A DNA stretch of 64,000 bases, from NCBI GenBank assembly GCA_041687455.1, contig JAWLBY010000016.1, forward strand, positions 33,798 to 97,797, in the 5' to 3' direction. Source of the stretch: JAWLBY01 sp041687455 (GTDB lineage Bacteria > Pseudomonadota > Gammaproteobacteria > Xanthomonadales > Xanthomonadaceae). The translations under genes and the position numbers were made by a program. Under the pieces are notes generated by a model that was given only the letters and a program-made list of their open reading frames with translations, had not been told where the DNA came from and searched no databases. Within the stretch, counting starts at the first letter, position 1. Every line of letters starts with the position of its first letter. Positions 25,092 through 34,160 of this stretch are shown here, one piece after another.

Positions 25092-26918
25092 ATGCAGAAA
25101 CTGTCCGTGTGGTCGGCAGCGTTGGCGCTGGCCGGATTCTCGGTCGTCGCGCACGGTGCCGCATTCGAGCTGCGCGATGAGCTCGGACTGGTCGAGCGTT
25201 CGCTCGAAGGCCATACCGCGCCGGCCACCCAGTCCGTCGAAGCACGCGCGGCCGAAATGGCCGGGTTGCACGCCTGGCTCAGCAGCGAAATTGCAGTGAT
25301 GCCGAAATCGTTCGGCATCCGGGTCGAGCTGACCGAGCAGGAGCGCTATTCGATCGGCGAGATCGAGCGCTGCGCCGGCTGCGACGATGTCGATTCGCGC
25401 GAGCGTCGCAAACTGGTCGGCGTGGCCAAGCCGGTCGGGCTGACGATCGACGGCGCCAGCCTGATGGCCAAGGGCGGCCATGGACTCGCGCGAACCGGCG
25501 ACGGCGGGCTGTCATGGACCATTCCGGTGCAGTCGTCCGGGGCGAGCGGCCTGCGGATCGGCTTCTCCGGCATGAACCTGCCGCTCGGTGCCGAGCTGTA
25601 CGTGTTCAACGAAGCGGGCGAGGCACACGGACCGTACACCGGCCGCGGCATGGGCAACAGCGGCGAGCTGGTCAGTCACATGATCAGCGGTGAACGCGCG
25701 TTCGTGCAGTTGCGGTTGCTTGGCAAGCCGAGCAAGGCGGATCTGGCGCAACTGCGCTTCACGATCGCCGAGATCGGCCACATCGGTCCGCAGTTCGAAC
25801 TGGCCCGGCGGATGAAGTCGGCTCTGGCCGGCGAGAAGGCATTCTGCGACTTCAACGCGACCTGCGTCGTCAACGGCGAGTGCGCCAGCGGCTGGAGTTA
25901 TCTGTCCGACGTCCGCAACGCGGTCGCGCACATGCTGTTCCAGTCCGGCCGTTACTACTACATCTGCTCCGGCGGGCTGATGAACAACAGTCGCAACGAC
26001 GGCACGCCGCTGTTCCTGACCGCCAACCACTGCCTGAGCCGCGAGCGCGAAGCCGACACGCTGGAGGCGTTCTTCGACTTCCGTGCGTCGAGTTGCGGCG
26101 ACACCGGCTGGTGCGACTACAGCTACTCGCAGTTGCGGGCATCGTTCCCGTCGACGCTGGGCGCTGCGATGCTGGCGTCGGGCTCGTCCGGCGACTACTC
26201 GCTGATGCAGCTCGACCAGATGCCGGCCGGCACCCGCCATTTCATGGGCTGGAGCACGACCGCGGTCGCGACCAGCAACAGCACGCCGTTGTACCGGATG
26301 AGCCATCCGGGCGGCGCACCGCAGGCCTGGTCGACGCATGCTGTCAATGCCAACGGCTTCCAGTGCGGCACGCTGCCGCGCGGCACCTACATCTACAGCA
26401 ACGACACCAACGGTGCGACCGAAGGCGGCAGTTCCGGCTCGCCGGTGCTGAACGGCAGTGGCCAGGTGGTCGGACAGTTGTACGGTGCCTGCGGCAGCAA
26501 CCTCGACGACAATTGCGACGCGGTCAACAACCTGACCGTCGACGGCGCGCTGGCGGCGTACTACCCGAACGTCGCGCCTTACCTCGATCCGTCCGGCGGC
26601 GGTGGTGGCGGCGGTGACGGCATCGTCGCATCGGTCGACTCGGTGACCATCGCGAAGACCGCCAAGGGGCCGTGGACGCACTACACCGCAACGATCGTGG
26701 TCCACGGCCAGGACGGCAATCCGGTCGGCAACGCCACCGTCACCGGCACCTGGAGTGGCGCGCTGAGCGGTTCCGGCAGCGGCACCACCGACGGCTCCGG
26801 CACTGCCGAGGTCACCAACAAGACCCGCAGCCCCGGCAGCGTGCAGTTCTGCGTGACCGGCGTGTCCGGCTCCGGCATCACCTTCGACGGCACCCAGGTG
26901 TGCGGCAGCGGTAGCTGA
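25092..26918 (+). CDS. secreted trypsin-like serine peptidase with C-terminal Ig-like domain
   Basis: 608-residue exported protease. Signal peptide 1-23 (KLSVWSAALALAGFSVVAHGA). The peptidase domain is of the lysyl-endopeptidase-like S1 type, with triad H313 (LFLTANHC), D368 (SGDYSLMQL) and S448 (GGSSGSPVLNG). Many cysteines (FCDFNATCVVNGECASGW, SSCGDTGWCDY) suggest disulfides. After a glycine linker (about residue 500) comes an Ig-like/Big domain (VASVDSVTIAKTAKG, then NPVGNATVTGTWSG). ATG 25092 has GGAGGAAGCG upstream. It ends at a bidirectional terminator shared with the convergent S41 peptidase gene. Unlike other exported proteins here it lacks the FxxGFE tail. Confidence 0.9.
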   Translation: MQKLSVWSAALALAGFSVVAHGAAFELRDELGLVERSLEGHTAPATQSVEARAAEMAGLHAWLSSEIAVMPKSFGIRVELTEQERYSIGEIERCAGCDDVDSRERRKLVGVAKPVGLTIDGASLMAKGGHGLARTGDGGLSWTIPVQSSGASGLRIGFSGMNLPLGAELYVFNEAGEAHGPYTGRGMGNSGELVSHMISGERAFVQLRLLGKPSKADLAQLRFTIAEIGHIGPQFELARRMKSALAGEKAFCDFNATCVVNGECASGWSYLSDVRNAVAHMLFQSGRYYYICSGGLMNNSRNDGTPLFLTANHCLSREREADTLEAFFDFRASSCGDTGWCDYSYSQLRASFPSTLGAAMLASGSSGDYSLMQLDQMPAGTRHFMGWSTTAVATSNSTPLYRMSHPGGAPQAWSTHAVNANGFQCGTLPRGTYIYSNDTNGATEGGSSGSPVLNGSGQVVGQLYGACGSNLDDNCDAVNNLTVDGALAAYYPNVAPYLDPSGGGGGGGDGIVASVDSVTIAKTAKGPWTHYTATIVVHGQDGNPVGNATVTGTWSGALSGSGSGTTDGSGTAEVTNKTRSPGSVQFCVTGVSGSGITFDGTQVCGSGS

Positions 26919-26941
26919 TCAGCGCCGCGTGTCGAGGGCAA

Positions 26942-26968
26942 AACGCCCCGGCCTTGGCCGGGGCGTTT
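26942..26968. terminator. bidirectional intrinsic terminator between convergent genes
   Basis: AACGCCCCGGCC-TT-GGCCGGGGCGTT, a 12-bp perfect stem with A and T runs on both sides. It serves the forward peptidase gene and the reverse S41 gene. Confidence 0.85.
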
Positions 26969-26993
26969 TCATCCGAGCGTCCTCGATCGTGCC

Positions 26994-28253
26994 TCAACCC
27001 TCGCGGCGGTAGCGGACCAGCCGCCCGTCGACGCGTCGGCTCTCCAGCGCTTCGACGTGGCCGTCGGCGTTACGCGTGAAAGCGATCCGCCGCGCCGGAT
27101 CCGCGGCTACCGCGAACAGGTCGCGGTCGATCGCCAGCAGTTGCAGCGCCGGGCGGCGTCCTTGCCGCAACTGCAGCCGGTCGCCGTCGGCGGCGACTTC
27201 GAGCTCGCCATAACGCCCGACCAGCTCGCGACCGTCGAATTCCCGCGGCGTATCGGCGGCACGCAACGCCGCAAGAGCCCATGCCGCATCGGTCGCGTCG
27301 GGGGCGGCGGCGACGATCGCATCGAGCGCGTGCCGCTGCGCCGCCTGCAGTGCCGCGACGGCGTCGACCGCGACGTCCGGCTCGACGCCGTCGCCTTCCC
27401 AGTTGCCGCCGGTCACCGTGTTGATCGGCGTGGCGACCGACACGAACACACTGAAGCCGTCATCGAGCGGAATCCGGTCGCCGGGGTTGGCGGCGCCGAT
27501 CGTGCGTTCGCCGATCAGTGTGGCGCGGCCGGCATGTTTCAGCGTGTAGGCGAGCGCTTCGGCCGCCGACCCGGTGCGACCGCTGGTCAGCAGGTACAGC
27601 GGCAGTTGCGTTCGCGGTGACGGATGCCATTCCGGCGGCGCCTCGCTCAGCGTGCGGCCGCCGCGGCCGTGGAACGTGTTGAAGATGTTGCTGCCGGGGG
27701 CGGTGAAGGCACTGGTCAGATAGCCGACCATCGCCGGCGAACCGCCCGGCGTGTAGCGCAGGTCGATGATCAGCGCGCGGGCGCCTTCGGTCAGTCGCAG
27801 CGCCGCTTCGATCGCCTCGCGCGCCGGTTCAGACGGTTCGCCGTATTGGAAAGCGGCCAGCATCCGCAGGTCGATCAGAGCGACGCCGCCGGACAGCCAC
27901 TCGACCCGCTGCACGCCGTGGCCGAGCGTCGGCGGAACCGGCGAGGGGGCGGGCCGCGCGTCGGCATCGGACGTGGCCGGCGCCTGCCAACCGACATCGA
28001 AGTGGGCGTCGATCGGCTCGAGCCGGGCACTCAGTGCGGCGGCGAGCTCGCCGGGCTCGACCAGTGCATCGAAGCGACCGGCGGCGGCTTCGTCGCGCAG
28101 CTCGCCGGCGACGCGAGTCGCGACCGTCTCGTCGAAGTAGACCTGCTCGATGGCGTCAGCGACGTCGTTGACATGGTCGCGTGGGCCGGCATGGACCGAC
28201 AGCGCGGAGGCGAGGGCGAGGGCAAGGCCCAGCAGGCGGGGTGTGGCTGACAT
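26994..28253 (-). CDS. S41 family peptidase (tail-specific/retinol-binding-protein-like), exported
   Basis: 419 residues with a signal peptide (LLGLALALASALSVHAGP). An N-terminal helical domain (HVNDVADAIEQVYFDETVA) is followed directly by the S41 catalytic core: RALIIDLRYTPGGSPAMVGYL, TSGRTGSAAEALAYTLKHAGRATLIGERTIGAANPGD. The serine in TGSAAE is the probable nucleophile. No clear PDZ domain separates the two parts, as in interphotoreceptor-retinol-binding-protein-like members. A C-terminal beta-rich domain (FDGRELVGRYGELEVAADGDRL) follows. It lies 78 bases downstream of the sigma-factor-associated membrane protein, probably in the same operon. Confidence 0.87.
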   Translation of the reverse strand: MSATPRLLGLALALASALSVHAGPRDHVNDVADAIEQVYFDETVATRVAGELRDEAAAGRFDALVEPGELAAALSARLEPIDAHFDVGWQAPATSDADARPAPSPVPPTLGHGVQRVEWLSGGVALIDLRMLAAFQYGEPSEPAREAIEAALRLTEGARALIIDLRYTPGGSPAMVGYLTSAFTAPGSNIFNTFHGRGGRTLSEAPPEWHPSPRTQLPLYLLTSGRTGSAAEALAYTLKHAGRATLIGERTIGAANPGDRIPLDDGFSVFVSVATPINTVTGGNWEGDGVEPDVAVDAVAALQAAQRHALDAIVAAAPDATDAAWALAALRAADTPREFDGRELVGRYGELEVAADGDRLQLRQGRRPALQLLAIDRDLFAVAADPARRIAFTRNADGHVEALESRRVDGRLVRYRREG

Positions 28254-28331
28254 CGGTGTTCTCCATCGTGTGGGGTGAGTGATGGATACCGGTGTCGCAA
28301 GCGCGGTTGCAGCGCGGCGGTCGCGCAGCGC

Positions 28332-28760
28332 TCAGTTGCCTCGTTGCGTCGACGAAGCGTTGGGCAGCCACCGGTCGACCAGCCAGGCGCCGCCGAGCGT
28401 CAGTGCCGCCGGCAGCATCCACGACCACGGTGCCCCGGTGCTCGAACGCAGCGATCCGAGCGCATCGATCAGCGACGGTCCGGCCAGCCATGTGCCGGTG
28501 ATCGCTGCGACCACGGCACACAGCCGCAGCAGCCACACCTCGAGCATTGCCTGCTCGTCGGCATCGCGCACGCGCGCCTCCATCAACCGGCCGAAGTCGG
28601 CCGGAGGTTCGCTGAGCGGGACCTGCCGCAGCGCCGCATACAAGCGGCGGTATGCGCGGACATCGGCAGACTCGGCGATGCCTGGTCGCGGCGGGAGTTC
28701 GGCTGCGGCCTGCGCCTCGGTCAGTCGACGGCGGCGTTCGTCATGCGAATCGGGATGCAT
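28332..28760 (-). CDS. membrane protein downstream of an ECF sigma factor, candidate anti-sigma factor
   Basis: 142 residues: a charged cytosolic N-terminal half (HPDSHDERRRRLTEAQAAAE, then YRRLYAALRQVPLSEPPADFGRLMEARV) and two hydrophobic segments (LLRLCAVVAAITGTWLAGPSLI and WSWMLPAALTLGGAWLVDRWL). The ATG at 28760 overlaps the end of the sigma-factor gene by 20 bases, indicating coupling. The phrase LPxxPPADF...MxxRV is common in small sigma-associated membrane proteins. The anti-sigma role is inferred from position and topology; no zinc motif (HxxxCxxC) is present. Confidence 0.6.
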   Translation of the reverse strand: MHPDSHDERRRRLTEAQAAAELPPRPGIAESADVRAYRRLYAALRQVPLSEPPADFGRLMEARVRDADEQAMLEVWLLRLCAVVAAITGTWLAGPSLIDALGSLRSSTGAPWSWMLPAALTLGGAWLVDRWLPNASSTQRGN

Positions 28761-29334
28761 GGGCACCTCCAACGATGGGTTCCAGCGCCTCGCGCAGTTT
28801 CTGGCGGGCGCGGTACAAATGACTCTTGATGGTGCCGGTCGGCAGGTCGACGATCCGTGCGATCTCGCCAATGCTCAGCTCGTCGATATGGAACAGCGTG
28901 ACCAGCATCCGCTGCAACGGCGGCAGCGCGTCCAGCGCAAGGCCGAGGTGGCCGGCAAGCTCGGCGTCACTGCAGGCGGTTTCGAGATCGAAGCCGTCGC
29001 CGACCCGATTGATCAGCGCCTCGCGGTCGTCGTCGGCGTCATCGACCAGCGGCAGCCGCTTGCGCTGCAGGTGACGCGCCGCGATCGAGAACGCGATCTG
29101 CCCGATCCAGGTGCCGAGCGCGCTGTCGAAGCGGAACTGGCCGAGGCGCTGGTGCACGCGCAGGAACACCTCCTGGGCCAGCTCGCGGGTGTCTTCCGGG
29201 TGCTGCACCATCCGGTTGACCAGATGCCAGACCAGCCGCTGGTACTTCTCGACCAGCCGCGCAAACGCGCCCGGCGTGCCGGCCAGCACCGCCTGCACGA
29301 GTTCCCGGTCGCTGCCGCTGCGGTCGTCATCCAT
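28741..29334 (-). CDS. ECF-type RNA polymerase sigma factor
   Basis: 197 residues. Region 2: AFARLVEKYQRLVWHLVNRMVQHPEDTRELAQEVFLRVHQRLGQF (DxxxDxxQExFLR-like; here EDTRELAQEVFLRV). Region 4: LPPLQRMLVTLFHIDELSIGEIARIVDLPTGTIKSHLYRARQKLRE, the canonical sigma-70 helix-turn-helix. It heads a reverse operon with the membrane protein at 28332-28760 and the S41 peptidase, and is divergent from the small membrane protein at 29646. Confidence 0.92.
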   Translation of the reverse strand: MDDDRSGSDRELVQAVLAGTPGAFARLVEKYQRLVWHLVNRMVQHPEDTRELAQEVFLRVHQRLGQFRFDSALGTWIGQIAFSIAARHLQRKRLPLVDDADDDREALINRVGDGFDLETACSDAELAGHLGLALDALPPLQRMLVTLFHIDELSIGEIARIVDLPTGTIKSHLYRARQKLREALEPIVGGAHASRFA

Positions 29335-29430
29335 GCCCGGTCAGATACAGTGGGCGCGAGATCGGTTGCATCATGCGCCTGCCGAGCCGCGATCGAAACC
29401 GGCGGTCCTTCAGCCCCGAACGTACCCCTG

Positions 29431-29453
29431 AAGGAGCGGCTTCAGCCGCGACC
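29431..29453 (+). repeat. single REP element
   Basis: AAGGAGCGGCTTCAGCCGCG, a solitary copy in the divergent spacer between the sigma-factor gene and the small membrane protein gene. No other feature is clear in 29335-29645. Confidence 0.75.
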
Positions 29454-29645
29454 GGACCATTCCAGCATCCCGGATGGCCTTTGTCGTCCATGCGGATCAG
29501 CGGGTCAGGGCAGGCCGCCGCCAACATGCTCGCACCGGGGCCGGCCGGCGACAGCGAGCGGTCGTCCAATCGCCATGCAACCGATCCCGCCGTCGCCGTA
29601 TCAGTTTGTCCGACACGGGCATCCCGCCCGAGACTGGAGCCCACC

Positions 29646-29966
29646 GTGGAACAATTGATCCCGATTGCCCTGTTCGCCTCGATCGCGCTGATCGTCAAGT
29701 TCGTCGTCGACGCCCGCGTCCGCCGCCGGCTGGCCGAAACCCACGCCAACGACGAGCTGGTCCGCTCGATGCTGCTCGCCGACGAGCAGACCAGCCGTGC
29801 CTCCGCCCTGAAGTGGGGCATCGTGCTGGTGCTGGTCGGCATTGCGTTCGGCCTGATCGACCTGTGGAACCTGCAGCCGGACCAGCCGGGGACGTGGGGC
29901 CTGCTCAGCGTCGCGGCCGGTGTCGGGCTGCTCGGCTACCGCGTGATCGAGACCCGGCTGCGCTGA
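29646..29966 (+). CDS. small two-helix membrane protein
   Basis: 106 residues from GTG 29646, with GGAG seven bases upstream. N-terminal membrane helix (LIPIALFASIALIVKFVV), charged middle (DARVRRRLAETHANDELVRSMLLADEQ), then two more hydrophobic stretches (ALKWGIVLVLVGIAFGLIDLW and WGLLSVAAGVGLLGYRVI). Size and layout recall DUF6249-type proteins, which I associate with ECF sigma genes; it is divergent from one here. That assignment is tentative. The upstream in-frame extension reads through a REP element and is rejected. Confidence 0.6.
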   Translation: MEQLIPIALFASIALIVKFVVDARVRRRLAETHANDELVRSMLLADEQTSRASALKWGIVLVLVGIAFGLIDLWNLQPDQPGTWGLLSVAAGVGLLGYRVIETRLR

Positions 29967-30093
29967 GTGCGCGATCCGTGGCGGCCGGAACGCTTCGGCC
30001 GCCACCCGGCCCGAGCATCGGCAGTTCCGCAGAACATCCGGTCGCGGTCGACTAGAATCGGCGCCTTCGCATTCGCCGATCCGTGGAACCGCC

Positions 30094-31611
30094 GTGGCCA
30101 GCATCAAGCAGGAAGACTTCATCCAGTCCGTCGCCGACGCGCTGCAGTACATCTCGTACTACCACCCGGTCGACTACATAAAGAATCTCGCCGCGGCCTG
30201 GGAGCGCGAGGAGTCGCCGGCCGCTCGCGACGCGATGGCGCAGATCCTGATCAACTCGCGGATGTGTGCCGAAGGGCACCGGCCGATCTGCCAGGACACC
30301 GGCATCGTCACCGTGTTCCTCGAGATCGGCATGAACGTGCGCTGGGACGACGCCACGATGGGTGTCGAGGACATGGTCAACGAAGGCGTGCGCCGCGCCT
30401 ACAACCATCCGGACAACAAGCTGCGCGCATCGGTGCTGGCCGATCCGGCCGGGCGGCGGCTGAACACCCGCGACAACACGCCGGCAGTGGTCAACGTCAA
30501 GGTCGTGCCAGGCGACACGGTCGACGTGATCGTCGCCGCGAAGGGCGGCGGCTCGGAGGCGAAGTCGAAGTTCGCGATGCTCAATCCGTCCGACTCGATC
30601 GTCGACTGGGTGCTGCGCACGGTGCCGACGATGGGCGCCGGCTGGTGCCCGCCGGGCATGCTCGGCATCGGCATCGGCGGCACCGCCGAGAAGGCGATGC
30701 TGCTGGCCAAAGAGGCCTTGATGGAACCCGTTGACATCACCGAGCTGAAGGCGCGCGGCCCGGCGAACCGTGCAGAGGAGCTGCGGCTCGAACTGTTCGA
30801 CAAGGTCAACGCGCTCGGCATCGGCGCGCAGGGGCTCGGCGGTCTGACCACCGTGCTCGACATCAAGATCAAGGACTATCCGACCCACGCGGCGAACCTG
30901 CCGGTCGCGATGATCCCGAACTGCGCGGCGACGCGGCACGCGCATTTCACCCTCGATGGCTCCGGTCCGGTCATGCTCGATCCGCCCTCGCTGGCCGACT
31001 GGCCCGAGCTCACCTACGACGCATCGAACGGCCGGCGGGTCGATCTCGACACCGTCAGCGCCGACGAGGTCGCGTCGTGGAAGCCGGGCGAGGTGCTACT
31101 GTTGAACGGCAAGCTGCTGACCGGCCGCGATGCCGCGCACAAGCGGATCGTCGAGATGCTCGACCGCGGTCAGCCGCTGCCGGTCGATTTTCGCGGCCGC
31201 TTCATCTACTACGTCGGTCCGGTCGATCCGGTGCGCGACGAGGTGGTCGGTCCGGCCGGTCCGACCACGGCAACCCGAATGGACAAGTTCACCGAGCAGG
31301 TGCTCGATCAGACCGGGTTGCTCGGCATGGTCGGCAAGGCCGAACGCGGCCCGACCGCAATCGAAGCGATCCGCAAGCATCGCTCGGTCTACCTGATGGC
31401 AGTCGGCGGCGCCGCCTACCTGGTCTCGAAGGCAATCAAGGCGGCGCGGGTGGTCGGCTTCGAGGATCTCGGCATGGAGGCGATCTACGAGTTCACCGTG
31501 CAGGACATGCCGGTAACCGTCGCGGTCGATTCGAACGGTGAGTCGGTGCACCAGACCGGGCCGCGCCAATGGCAGGCGAAGATCGGCAGGATTCCGGTGG
31601 TCGTCGAATAG
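30094..31611 (+). CDS. class I (iron-sulfur) fumarate hydratase
   Basis: 505-residue [4Fe-4S] fumarase interconverting fumarate and malate in the TCA cycle. N-terminal alpha part: GHRPICQDTGIVTVFLEIG, KGGGSEAKSKFAMLNPSD, GAGWCPPGMLGIGIGGTAEKA and MIPNCAATRHAHFTLDG; these hold the three cluster cysteines. C-terminal beta part: GPTTATRMDKFTEQVLDQTGLLGMVGKAERG. GTG start at 30094; a TAGAAT -10-like hexamer lies at 30053-30058 but its -35 is unconvincing. Length and single-chain form match FumA/FumB. Confidence 0.95.
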   Translation: MASIKQEDFIQSVADALQYISYYHPVDYIKNLAAAWEREESPAARDAMAQILINSRMCAEGHRPICQDTGIVTVFLEIGMNVRWDDATMGVEDMVNEGVRRAYNHPDNKLRASVLADPAGRRLNTRDNTPAVVNVKVVPGDTVDVIVAAKGGGSEAKSKFAMLNPSDSIVDWVLRTVPTMGAGWCPPGMLGIGIGGTAEKAMLLAKEALMEPVDITELKARGPANRAEELRLELFDKVNALGIGAQGLGGLTTVLDIKIKDYPTHAANLPVAMIPNCAATRHAHFTLDGSGPVMLDPPSLADWPELTYDASNGRRVDLDTVSADEVASWKPGEVLLLNGKLLTGRDAAHKRIVEMLDRGQPLPVDFRGRFIYYVGPVDPVRDEVVGPAGPTTATRMDKFTEQVLDQTGLLGMVGKAERGPTAIEAIRKHRSVYLMAVGGAAYLVSKAIKAARVVGFEDLGMEAIYEFTVQDMPVTVAVDSNGESVHQTGPRQWQAKIGRIPVVVE

Positions 31612-31692
31612 GCCGGCGGGGCGGCAACGGCCTGCAGCGCAGCACGATGGTGCGCGGGGCCGTGCTACCGGTTCACGCCGTCAACTGAGCGG

Positions 31693-31717
31693 GCGGGCTG
31701 AGGGTTCCGCAGCCCGC
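31693..31717 (+). terminator. possible terminator hairpin after fumarase
   Basis: GCGGGCTG-AGGGTTCCG-CAGCCCGC, a perfect 8-bp stem, about 80 bases after the fumarase stop. It lacks a U-tract, so it may be only a processing or pause structure. Confidence 0.4.
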
Positions 31718-31767
31718 AGTGCGCAAGCTGAAGCAGCCAGTCGGCGCTGGCGATCCCGTGCGGTGTC

Positions 31768-32214
31768 TCAGGAAAGCCCCTTCAGATCGGTCAGGCGCTG
31801 CCTGATCTTGCGGCTCAGCGCGCCGAACTCGCCATTGAGAACCTGTTTCGCCTCGTCATGCTTGCCGGCCTGGTTCAGCGTCACGACGTTCGATGCGACG
31901 TAATGAAACATCCGGTGCGTCGCCTTGAGGTCGGAAAACGTGGCGTACCGGCCGAGATGGGTGTGTCCGTCGCCATGAATCCACTTGCCGAGGTCGCAGC
32001 GATCGTCGCAGGAGACGATTTCCGGGCGCAGGTCTTCGGTCGAGTTGCCGGCAAGGTAGGCCTCCAGCCGCACCTTCCAGTTCTCGTGCGCGGCGATCGC
32101 GACGTCGATGTCGAGCGTACGGGTGGCCTGGTCGAGCGCTGCGCGCGCCGCCGCCTCTTCCTGTGCGTTCAGGCGATCGGCACCGAACGATCTGAAAAAA
32201 TCGAGAAAACCCAT
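31768..32214 (-). CDS. CZB (chemoreceptor zinc-binding) domain protein
   Basis: 148 residues, almost all one CZB domain: DVAIAAHENWKVRLEAYLAGN (His), SCDDRCDLGKWIHGDG (Cys and His), and KATHRMFHYVA (His) form the expected 3His/1Cys zinc site. CZB domains sense zinc in chemoreceptors and in diguanylate cyclase DgcZ; here it is stand-alone, so it may bind zinc or act on a partner in trans. ATG 32214 begins MGFLDFFRSFG; the frame is open far upstream but that part is antisense to other genes. Confidence 0.85.
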   Translation of the reverse strand: MGFLDFFRSFGADRLNAQEEAAARAALDQATRTLDIDVAIAAHENWKVRLEAYLAGNSTEDLRPEIVSCDDRCDLGKWIHGDGHTHLGRYATFSDLKATHRMFHYVASNVVTLNQAGKHDEAKQVLNGEFGALSRKIRQRLTDLKGLS

Positions 32215-32438
32215 CTGTGCTCTGCCCCGGTGATTCATTTTTCGATTGCATAGCATCGCAGCATTCGGTGCCGGAATGCGACACGGATGTTGATCCTGCA
32301 CAGGATGGACGGCATTTTTGCCGTTCCCCGGTGGCTCGTGGCTGCGGGAAGAATGCGCGCCGCTCGCCAGACTGGCACACCGCCGTTCCGGGCCGGCGTG
32401 GCAGGAAGCCGACGCCCTCACCCCTCGAAGGAATGCCG

Positions 32439-32894
32439 ATGGAAGTGATTGATATCGACGTGCTCGATCAGCGTGACGATCGCGTGTTCGATGCGCTGGT
32501 GGCGGGCGTCCGTCACTACAATGCAGCGCAGCTCGGCTCTGCCGAGTCGGTGCCGCTGGCGGCGATAGCGCGTGATGGTGGCGGTCGGCTGGTCGGCGGC
32601 GTGGCCGGCCGGACGATCTACGGTCATCTGCTGATCGAGGTCGTCTGGGTCGATGAATCGCGACGCGGGCAGGGGCTCGGCCGGCAGTTGATGGAGCGGG
32701 CCGAGCAGGTGGCGCGCGAACGCGGTTGCGTCGCGGCGCAGGTCGACACGCTGTCGTTCCAGGGCCCGGCGTTCTATGGCCGGCTCGGCTATGCGGTGAT
32801 CGGCACCGTGCCGGACTTTCCTCCCGGCCACCAGCGATTCTTCCTGCTGAAGTCGTTGGGCGGCGGGCAGAGCGAAAGGACTGACGGGAGCTGA
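32439..32894 (+). CDS. GNAT family N-acetyltransferase
   Basis: 151 residues. The acetyl-CoA loop motif is VWVDESRRGQGLGRQLMERAEQVARERGC (R/Q-x-x-G-x-G/A), followed by VDTLSFQGPAFYGRLGYAVIGTVPDFPPGHQRFFLLKSL, typical of GNATs resembling the YPL/YjcF-like small group. ATG 32439 has AAGGA six bases upstream and is preferred over ATG 32433, which the same AAGGA would touch. The substrate is unknown. Confidence 0.85.
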   Translation: MEVIDIDVLDQRDDRVFDALVAGVRHYNAAQLGSAESVPLAAIARDGGGRLVGGVAGRTIYGHLLIEVVWVDESRRGQGLGRQLMERAEQVARERGCVAAQVDTLSFQGPAFYGRLGYAVIGTVPDFPPGHQRFFLLKSLGGGQSERTDGS

Positions 32895-33132
32895 CCGAGC
32901 CGGTCGGTGATGCTCGTCTCCGATCGCCGCCCGCGTTGTTGTACAGCCCGGAATTCGAGGTCGTCCGGTGTGCGCCGGTTTCCCGGGAGCTTGCGCCGTG
33001 TGGTTTGCCGCAGGCGTGCGCAGTCGGTAGCCCGACGGTGCTCGTTTCCTGCAAGCGCCGAGCGCAGCCGGCATCCAGCACCGTCGCGGTAAGCTGCGCC
33101 GTGACCGCGCCACGCCGTATCGGATCGAACCC

Positions 33133-33930
33133 ATGCATGCACCACATCCGTTCTACCGTGAGGCCGGCAGCGGTACCGGCGTGGTCTGCCTGCATTCGAA
33201 TTCGAGCAGTTCGGGCCAGTGGCGCGGGCTGATCGAACAGCTCGCGCCACGTTTCCACGTCTGCGCGGTCGATGCCTGGGGCTCCGGTCGCAGCCCGGCG
33301 TGGCCGGGCGAACGCGCGCTGACGCTGTCCGATGAAGTCGCATTGCTCGAGCCGGTGCTCGACCGCGTCAGCCAGCGCTTCGTGCTGGTCGGCCACTCGT
33401 ATGGCGGCGCGGTGGCGTTGATGGCAGCACTCGCGCATCCCGATCGGGTGCGTGCGCTGGTGCTGTACGAGCCGACCCTGTTCGCGGTTGTCGACGAAGA
33501 ATCGGCACCGCCCAACGACGCCGACGGCATCCGCGCCACGGTCGCCGCGGCCGCCGTTGCGCTTGCCGGCGGCGATCGCGCGCGTGCGGCCGAACATTTC
33601 ATCGACTACTGGACCGGGCCCGGCGCCTGGGCCGCGATGCCGGCGGCGCGCCAGGCGTCGATCATCGAGTCGATCGAGCTGCTGCCTGCCTGGGCCGGCG
33701 CCCTGCTCGGCGAACGCACGCCGGCGGCGGCGTTCGCCGCAATCGACGTGCCGGTGCTGTACATGACCGGCGGCCGCTCACCGGTGTCGTCGCTCGCGGT
33801 CGCACGGCGGCTGACGCGGGTGCTGCCGCGGGTCGAGCGGATCGACTTCGGGCGGCTCGGACACATGGGGCCGGTGACCGATCCGGCCGTCGTCAACGAC
33901 GCGATCGTGCGCTTCATCGACCGGCTCTGA
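33133..33930 (+). CDS. alpha/beta hydrolase
   Basis: 265-residue alpha/beta-hydrolase fold protein. Oxyanion region GVVCLHSNSSSSGQW, VDAWGSGRSPAW, nucleophile elbow VLVGHSYGGAVAL (Ser) and the terminal catalytic His in RLGHMGPVTDP. The usual acid position after strand 6/7 is MTGGRSPVSS, where the canonical Asp of GxxD is replaced, so the acid may come from elsewhere. No signal peptide. The reaction is unknown; esterase-like activity is likely. Confidence 0.85.
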   Translation: MHAPHPFYREAGSGTGVVCLHSNSSSSGQWRGLIEQLAPRFHVCAVDAWGSGRSPAWPGERALTLSDEVALLEPVLDRVSQRFVLVGHSYGGAVALMAALAHPDRVRALVLYEPTLFAVVDEESAPPNDADGIRATVAAAAVALAGGDRARAAEHFIDYWTGPGAWAAMPAARQASIIESIELLPAWAGALLGERTPAAAFAAIDVPVLYMTGGRSPVSSLAVARRLTRVLPRVERIDFGRLGHMGPVTDPAVVNDAIVRFIDRL

Positions 33931-34160
33931 AGCCTTCGGGATCAGGCGCTCGCGGCAGCGGGCGAGGCGGGTGGGCACGCGCCAGGCACCAGCGGCCCGG
34001 TCGAATCGACAGCCGGTGAGCTGAATCGGCCGGATTTCACGTTATCCGCATTGAGTCCTTCCGCTGCGCCGTCGCTGCAGCGCGTGGAAGGTGCCGATGA
34101 CGTCCGATGCCCCGGTCCCGTCGCGCCGTGCGCGCAACGGTTCCCTTTCGAGGAAGATCC

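Noticed and set aside
30053..30058. TAGAAT as the fumarase promoter
   Set aside because: No -35 hexamer at 16-18 bases; too weak to annotate as a promoter.
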